A stretch of 64,000 nucleotides of DNA, taken from Macrothele yani. Its lineage: Eukaryota; Arthropoda; Arachnida; Araneae; Macrothelidae. Under the pieces are notes generated by a model. The model was not told the DNA's origin. It saw only the letters and a list, made by a program, of their open reading frames with translations, and made no database searches. How positions within the stretch are numbered: position 1 is the stretch's first letter; every line of letters starts with the position of its first letter. The stretch is from positions 78,839,127 through 78,903,126 of the forward strand of contig CM077023.1 in NCBI GenBank assembly GCA_039090855.1. Direction: 5' to 3'. Made by a program: the position numbers and the translations under genes. Below, piece by piece: positions 57,678 to 64,000 of this stretch.

Positions 57678-58326
57678 GCTCGAACCCAGACCCTTCTTGG
57701 ACAAATCACCAGGCCTGCGCCACTGGGGGGGGGGGGCTTTTGCTTAAAAGTTTTTGAATCTCGAACTTTGCTTGCAGACTAATATGGCTACATTTTTTTA
57801 TGTAAATTTAAAGATAGCGCATATAGCGTTTATCGAATACTGTAAAAAATAAATGGGATTTTTTTCAAATCCTTAAAAGTAGAAACCTTCTGCGGAAGTT
57901 ACTGGAAGTGAACAATTAATACTTGTTTGGTCTTCCCGTTAAAACGCGCGACAATATCTGCAAATTTAATTCTCAGGAAATATTCACGCATTTCGAAAAG
58001 TACATTTCAGTTTGAAACGCACAAAATCTTCTCAAAATAAATCAGGTATCACTGCTATGCAGTTGAATTAATTGTATGTACTGTAGAAAAAATCATTATG
58101 AACTCACGGTCCTGTGAAACACGCGTGGTAAAAAATAAGCTCAACGAAAAGCCATTCCGCAGATTTTTCAAGAAAAGACCTTAAGCTCTGTATAACAAAT
58201 AAATTCGAAAAGCATCGCAAAAGCAAAGAAAATATAAGGCAAAGACTTACATTTGGTAAAATAGGCAATCTTTGATTGTATTATATCGAAAAGTTAGTTA
58301 AAGAGGATTTATCATTTTTAATTTTT

Positions 58327-58541
58327 TTTTTTTGTTTCGGGGTTTAACGAGAAACATAAGCAACTCTAAGTGCTATAAACAGTAATATATCCCTAATTTA
58401 GAGCCACTGGTATTAAGAAAGAAAGATTGCCGGCGCCGTGAGGCAAGCGCGCTGTTCATGCCTCGTCCGGGACTCAGGCCGAGCTCGGACTACTTGATGG
58501 AAACCTACGCCTCTGACTACCCGGTCACCGGTGTGGCTTAC
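58327..58541 (-). mobile_element. Diverged SINE-A
   Basis: Reverse body: GGGGTTTAACGAGAAACATAA, CCCTAATTTAGAGCCACTGG, CATGCCTCGTCCGGGACTC, head eroded. Confidence 0.7.
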
Positions 58542-58684
58542 TTAAAATGAGTGCTGCTTCCACCTCACCGTGCAAAGCATTTTCAATATTTAAGTATTAT
58601 GACACTAGTCACATTTGAAACAAATTTATTTGCACTAGGATACTACAATCTTTCTTTTTCTACAACATTTCCCGTTACGAAGTC

Positions 58685-58905
58685 TAAGAGCTGAAGCTCA
58701 GTGGTCTGAGAACTGGCTTCTGACCATTCGTCTGAGATGGGGCTGGGTTCGAATCTCGGTGAGGCATGGATGTTGTGTTTGTCTTACGGCATTGGCTCTC
58801 TCCCTTCCCTGGAACCAGTGGCCCTAAATTAGCGACGGGCAACTGCTTGTAGCCATTCAAGTTGTTCTCGGTGAGCGTTAACCCATTCCACCTGAAAAAA
58901 ACAGT
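58685..58905 (+). mobile_element. SINE-A
   Basis: AGCTCAGTGGTCTGAG head, GGGTTCGAATCTCGG box B, then GCATGGATGTTGTGTTTGTC and the full body. Confidence 0.82.
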
Positions 58906-58984
58906 GCCTACGTTTTTATCATTTCTACCTAATGTACAAAAATTCTGTTACTTTTCTGTTTACCTTTTATTAATTTTGTCTTTT

Positions 58985-59158
58985 CTTTTCCTGGTTTAAC
59001 CACCATCATGAGCATTTAGAGCGAAAAGGAGCTGCTCGTGCCTAAAGTAAGGCCACTGTTTCCAGAAAAGGAGCAGATCCACTGCCATAGGACAAACATG
59101 TCAGCGATACCTTATCTGGGTTCAACTCGGACGAGTAGCCAGAAGATCCGGCCGGCTT
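58985..59158 (-). mobile_element. Diverged SINE-A
   Basis: Reverse body traces CCTGGTTTAACCACCATCATG, TAAGGCCACTGTTTCCAG, GGACAAACATGTC; head shortened. Confidence 0.62.
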
Positions 59159-59255
59159 ACTTGTGTATCTCAGAATCAAGATAAACTTTCTGTGTCTAAT
59201 CAAAAGTATCCGGACCCTTACCTATCCTCAACTCCCTTCAGTAGGAAAGGAATTA

Positions 59256-60297
59256 CAGAGGGTGAGACGAAAGTTTTGCAATATTTTCATAAACGCATGT
59301 GCTGCAGCAGGTATGTCACGTGTTTAAACTAGTTCAAGTCGCGCACTGCAGTCAGTAGAAAGGGATATGAAGTGGTAGTCGTCGCTGGAACAGCATTGCA
59401 TGTCGTCGTTTCTCTCAGTGGTTGGGACGCCTAAAAGATGAACAGCCACAACCGGCTAATTAGGGAAATTTTGCTTTACGAGTTATAGCTCGGCCAAAAC
59501 GCAGGACCTCGGCAGAGGTCTACAGGAGCTGCCGCATTGTCCCTCACGAACTGACGCCAGCTGAAGCAAACCGCCGAGTGGAAGTGTGCACGAAACTTCT
59601 AGAAAACCCGAGCGATGCACGTTTCATCAAGAGAATTGTTACGTGCTATGAAAAGCGGGTCTATTTCCGTAATCCTAACACACAGCGGCAGTGGTTGATG
59701 CATGGCCAACTTCCTGAATCTATTGCCGAACGTGGGCGCTTCGAGCACAAGATGATGCTCTGCGTCTAGTGAAATATCGAGGGGATAACCCATTACGAAT
59801 TTGTTCCAGACGGTCAGACCATCAACGCCAACCTCTACTCTGAACAGCTGGAGCGGATGTATGCCGTTTTGGAGGAGAAGTACCCGGCACTGGGGAACAG
59901 AAAGCGCGCTCTCCTACAGCAGGACAACGCTCAGCCTCATACCTCGCGAACGACTCGGGCAAAACTCCAGGAACTTGAGGGCATCGAACTGATGCCACAC
60001 CCAGCATATAGTGCGAACCCTGCCCCGTCGGATTATTACTTGTTCCGGTCTATGAACCACATCTTTCGCGGGCGGCATTTCAACAACCAGGAGGAGGTGG
60101 CAGTTGGGGTGAAAGACATCTTCGCCTCGAAGGACAAGTACTGGTAACGCCGCGGAATCGAAGAACTGGCAGGCAGATAGCTAAAGACGGTGCAACACAA
60201 TGTCCTATACTTTGAATGCTAGTCAGCTTTCGTTGTAAAGGTACGTATGAAGACATAAAGTGATCCAAATATTGCAAAACTTTCGACTCACCCTCCG
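59256..60297 (+). pseudogene. mariner (DD34D) transposon, full length but inactive
   Basis: Ends CAGAGGGTGAGACGAAAG and CGGAGGGTGAGTCGAAAG (right complement), followed by TTTTGCAATATTT, with TA at 59,254-59,255 and 60,298-60,299; total 1,042 bp. + strand: LTPAEANRRVEVCTKLLENPS (~59,550), YEKRVYFRNPNTQRQWLMHGQ (the usual DEKW first-Asp motif is degraded to CYEK), ALLQQDNAQPHTSRTTRAKL (~59,912; second Asp) and NPAPSDYYLFRSMNHI (~60,018; third Asp). One stop near 59,769 and loss of the first Asp make it non-functional. Confidence 0.9.
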
Positions 60298-60299
60298 TA

Positions 60300-61945
60300 G
60301 TTTGTGATTTCTCTGTTGAATTTCTTGCTTTTCCAGTTCTGTACAAGTTTTTGGTCCTACTAGTACAACACCTCGCAGGCTGCTCCAAAAGCATCTGTTT
60401 GCCTTTTGCAGGGAAGAAAACAGTTTTTGGATTCCAAATCAATTAGGAGGTCCTCCTACCTGTAGGAAATATCGTACTTTTGATCAAAAGGAAATGTTAC
60501 AGAAAATAAAGCTTATGGAAACGATGGAGAAGAGAAAATTATTGAGACTAAAAAATAAACAGCAAAGAATAAGAAGTTAGGATGTAAAACGGTAATAGTT
60601 ATACCGTTAGATTGTTTTTGCAAAGAGTACGCTCTGTTATATTTGCTTGAAGAAGTAACGTTTCTGGGAGATCCCGGGATTTAATAAACGAGACAAATAA
60701 GTTTCTCCTGAGGAGGTATCATGTTTAAAACACACATGATAATTTCTTCAGCGAAAAATTCAGTTAACACTCTAGTAAACTCATCCGTGCCGAATTCGAA
60801 TGCCTCCATGTCCTTGCCTTTATTATCTCCTAACTTGCTTAGAAAAAATATAATCCTTTAATTATCTTTCCAGTGTTCTACTCTTGTGCTTATTTCCTTC
60901 ATAAATTTTTGGTTCAAGGATAATTAACTGATGGTAAGTGGACCGTTCACGGAAAGCTTAATCACATTTTGAAGTATCGTGTTTCCCGGGGTCAAGGACG
61001 CTCCGACGTAAAGGACGCACCCCAATTTTAAAATGCAAAATTTTCAGAAAAAAGAATAAACATAAAAATTAAGGTCTCAGCATTTTCATGAAGATTTGCC
61101 AAGCGAAGATACCACCTGTTTTCCAGCTACAACTGTGAGAAAAGCTTTTCAAATAGGCGAGCTAAAATTGCTTACACGTTTTGGCAAAAACCCATCAGGG
61201 CGGCTCTTTTGATCTAGAACTCCATATGTGTGTATCGGTCTAGTAGTGAAGACCACGTGGTTTATCGTAAATGCATCCCAGCAAAAGCGATGCGAAATAA
61301 AACATATTAGTCTTACCATGGCGTTTCACGACGAAGGCAGTCTTGTTATTAATAAGGTTTACCGGTAAACATTTTAACATATATAATATTCCTCTTTGAT
61401 TAACATAGGCCTACGAAAAACGTAACCTTCGGTCTCCAGGACGCACGGTAAATTTTCGAGATTTATTTCAGAAAAAAAAAAAAAAAAAAGCTTCCACGAC
61501 GCCGGGAAATAAGGTAATTCGTTTTTAAGCTAGAAGTGGGCTTGTATCAGCATTTTTATGAATTGTGAAAGCACAAATTTTCAACCGGATACGTAACAGA
61601 GAGCAGAACGGAACTCATAAAGGGAAGTAGATAAAATTACGGAAGTAATCCAAAATAGCTCTGTAAGTTAAAACCATTGCTGAAAATGAATGACTTGTAC
61701 GACATTTCCAGAACGTCATAAAGTTTTAATTATAAATATCTCAGAGTTCAGCACTAGGATTATATATATAAAAAAAGGACTTACTACTTAATGGTAGTTA
61801 ATCTTTTATTCGTAGCTTGCTTCTCAAAACAACAGAAGCTCGGAATTCACTCTCATAATAATCGGCTAAATAAAGAATTTATCGATTAATATTAGATCAG
61901 ATCAAAACACTGAAACACTTGCACAGAATAACAGATAGTACTTAC
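60300..61945. other. No gene; possible short TIR pair
   Basis: TTTCCCGG (60,982) and CCGGGAAA (61,502) could bound a ~530-bp MITE containing GGACGC motifs near both ends, but the match is short. Nothing else recognised. Confidence 0.3.
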
Positions 61946-62532
61946 TAGGGCGAGTCAAAGTTCGTCCCGTTTTCAGCTAAAACGTTTAGTGATGCAAGAA
62001 AGCTATATACACGCGCGCCTCATTCTGCGGAGAACAGTCTGTTGTTTCCTTCAGTTCTTTGCCAACGTTCCACCAGATCCACGATCCTACAGCGGTACAT
62101 CTCGGTACGTTTCCACGATAAAATCTCCCTGATGCCAGATTTCACATCCACCACTGAAATGAAGAGTCGTCCTTGTAGGAAATCGGCCAGAGGGCAAAAC
62201 AGATAGTAGTCGGATAGGGAGAAATCCGGACTGCATCGAGGATGAGGTAAGATCTAAAACACTTCCAGTTCCTGTAGTTTCCTGTAGACCCGTACGGAAG
62301 TTTAACTCAGGACATTATCCACTTGAAGCAATGCCAGCTTCATGTTGATGAGTGTTGGGCAACGTTGGCGCAAAGCATCATGGACCTGCTACAGTTGATT
62401 GGAACAGCTCCATCCACAGCTTGACCATCTGGCACAAGTTTCCAACGTACAGGACCCTCACAATTTCACCAAATGCACAGCATGACTTTCCTCTAGAACG
62501 TCTCTCTATCTCTCTCTTTCTCTTTCTCTCTC

Positions 62533-62750
62533 TTGATTGATTGACTGAAGGTTTAACGACCACCGTGAGCAATTCAATGGACTATAAGCAGTCGCCTGTC
62601 CCTAATTTAGGGTCACTGGTTCCAGGGAAGGGAGAGAACCAGTGCCGTAAGACAAACACAACATCCATGCCTTACCGGTATTTCAACCCGGACTCTTCAT
62701 AGACGAGTGGTCATAAGCCAGCGCTTAGACCACCGCGCCACCGAGATGGC
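62533..62750 (-). mobile_element. SINE-A inside the mariner
   Basis: Minus strand: GCCATCTCGGTGGCGCGGTGG head, body complete to GGTCGTTAAACCTTCAGTC. Flanked on both sides by CT-rich microsatellite, probably its target duplication. Confidence 0.85.
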
Positions 62751-62875
62751 CTCTCTCTCTCTCTGGTGCTTCGTGTTGTGGCCTCAGCCACTTGTTCCCA
62801 GTGGTAGGATAACGTAAGAATTTCCACTTTTCAAAACCTACCGTCCTATAGATTTGATACTAGTCTGCGACACGT

Positions 62876-62917
62876 TCTTCCGCCAATGACGCCTCTTAGA
62901 GCGTCATTGGCGGAAGA
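62876..62917. repeat. Perfect 17-bp hairpin in the mariner coding region
   Basis: TCTTCCGCCAATGACGC, loop CTCTTAGA, and perfect complement. It lies right after the first catalytic motif of the transposase. Confidence 0.92.
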
Positions 62918-63650
62918 CCATGATTCGTCATCTGTAACCATGATGAGTTGCGAAGACCCCACCTCAACTGCTAATTGTCGTGTACTGGTACCCGGGTTCG
63001 CTATCACAGCTGCAACTGTCAGTTTTGGTGGTCGTTGGACGTCCTGACCTCGGCTTGTCTTCGAGACTGATGTCCTCAGTAGTGAAACGCCGGAACCATT
63101 TTCGTGAAGTGCTGCTGTCGACTGTTTCTTCGGCTTCACTTGCCCAAATTTTTCTGGCTGCAGCTGGTGCGTTAAGCCTTTTTTTCCAATAATGGCATAG
63201 GAGTACCCGAACAGCACATTTATTGACCTCCATCCGTTGCTCACTTGATAACGCATTGTGGCTCCGCGCCAAATGCACGTCATCATCCTCGTGTGTTTCC
63301 CTTCATTGCGTTACCCAGTCGTCGCTGGAGCGCTTTTCGCACAGGAACGGAGAATGCCCAATATAATGTGCAGCCTTAAACGGGACGAACTTTTGATTCA
63401 CCCTGGTAGTTGACAGGCTATCTCGTCACCATTCACGTATTTTACTCCGAGAGTAGATTTTTATTCACTACTGACTTGCTGCCATTTGTTGCCAAATCAT
63501 TTGTGAAAGTTTTAAGGTCCGACGTGACGTTCAAAGGAGAGCGTACGTAAGCGATAACAAATTTTACTTTAAAAAAAGAAATTAAAAAGAAAAGTTAAAA
63601 TAGATACATACTCCACAGTGTGTTTAAGGACAGAAGGACCTCGTGTCATT

Positions 63651-64000
63651 ATACGAGGATGGTTAGAGGTTGACCTGGACTTTGTTTTGTAGCTCTCCAT
63701 GTTCTGAACCGATCGCCACAGAATCCATACGTAAATATATGCGAGTCTCGCCTACGCATAAGTAGTGATATCGTCCACGTGGCACGTTCCAGAGTGTTGT
63801 GGGAAGCATTGAGTCTGTAGAGGTGTCGGCAAGTGTGAAACAACATTGTATCATTAAATTTTTCGTGAAGGAGAAGGTAGAACCCGCTGAAACTTTGTGA
63901 AGATTGCAATCACGGTATGGGAATAAAACAATGTTAAAGGTAAGTGTGCTCGATTGGTGCAACAAGTGTTTCGAGGGTAGAGAAAGTGTAGCAAGTAAAC
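63651..64000 (+). pseudogene. Start of a mariner-type transposon, cut by window end
   Basis: A TIR-like TACGAGGATGGTTAGAGG follows TA-rich sequence. From 63,823 one frame reads VSASVKQHCIIKFFVKEKVEPAETL, a stop, then RLQSRYGNKTMLKVSVLDWCNKCFEGRESVAS, matching the N-terminal KFCVKLGKTATET...YG...VFEWHKRFSEGRE pattern of mariner/SETMAR-type transposases. The single stop is at 63,898-63,900. The rest lies outside the window. Confidence 0.75.

Larger units (their letters stand above)
56608..57735 (-). mobile_element. SINE-A split by a hAT-like insertion
   Basis: The 3' body lies at 56,608-56,752 (GGGTTTAACGACCACCGTGA to GGGATTCGAAC) and the tRNA-like head at 57,678-57,735 (GCTCGAACCCAG to GGCGCAGG...). 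The break is exactly in box B and is filled by the element at 56,753-57,677. Confidence 0.85.
61948..63406 (-). pseudogene. mariner-like transposon with SINE and hairpin insertions
   Basis: TIRs GGGCGAGTCAAAGTTCGTCCC and, as right complement, CAGGGTGAATCAAAAGTTCG, with TA on each side (61,946; 63,407). Minus strand: EQRMEVNKCAVRVLLCHYW...AAARKIWASEAEETVDSSTSRKWFRRFTTEDISLEDKPRSGRP (HTH, 63,250-63,040), MVTDDESW (~62,940; first Asp) and PDFSLSDYYLFCPL (~62,200; third Asp). The stretch after the first motif is replaced by a 42-bp hairpin, and a SINE-A is inserted at 62,533-62,750. Confidence 0.85.

Noticed and set aside
60982..61509. A MITE bounded by TTTCCCGG
   Set aside because: Only an 8-base inverted match and no clear target duplication; left as a note in the gap entry.

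Overview
This is an AT-rich eukaryotic nuclear window with no recognisable host gene. I found no spliced gene model, rRNA cluster, bacterial operon or CRISPR array. Almost everything that can be identified is transposable-element (TE) sequence or tandem repeat. Abundant Tc1/mariner remnants, an RTE/BovB-type LINE with a (TGA)n tail, tRNA-headed SINEs and hAT-like elements with 8-bp target duplications (TSDs) point to an invertebrate animal, most likely an arthropod. A chelicerate such as a spider is a guess only.

Layout. 0-2.4 kb: a miniature LTR retrotransposon (TRIM) whose 163-bp LTRs each carry a tRNA-like cloverleaf, then a tandem SINE-B dimer and a deleted Tc1. 3.5-9.2 kb: a LINE tail split by a SINE-A, a Tc1 broken by a long-inverted-repeat element, and a Tc1 carrying a 52-bp minisatellite. 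9.8-11.2 kb: two more TRIMs on the minus strand. 11.8-23 kb: several Tc1 elements, two of them hosting nested insertions. Within this stretch, 17,994-19,879 is an element with terminal inverted repeats (TIRs), built of ~150-bp modules each holding a CTCF-like CCGCTAGGGGGCG motif. 25-33.4 kb: Tc1 remnants and three RTE LINE copies, one nearly full through the reverse transcriptase. 34.2-41 kb: twin perfect hairpins, a ~99-bp tandem repeat, SINE-B pieces, and minus-strand relatives of the CTCF-like array. 42-53.8 kb: a 70-bp MITE, SINEs, a Tc1, a 145-bp modular repeat and a solo LTR. 53.8-64 kb: two hAT elements (one inserted in a SINE and itself holding a LINE), more SINEs, two mariners, and the start of a third mariner cut by the window end.

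The elements do not work together as a pathway. They record successive insertions: TA duplications for Tc1/mariner, 8 bp for hAT, 11-13 bp with A-tails for SINEs. All protein-coding TEs seen carry stops, frameshifts or deletions except one short LINE 3' ORF. The most unusual structures are the TRIM family with tRNA-like LTRs, the CTCF-like modular element and its oppositely oriented relatives ~20 kb away, and the back-to-back perfect hairpins at 34.3 kb. All assignments come from reading the sequence and family knowledge; no database search was run.
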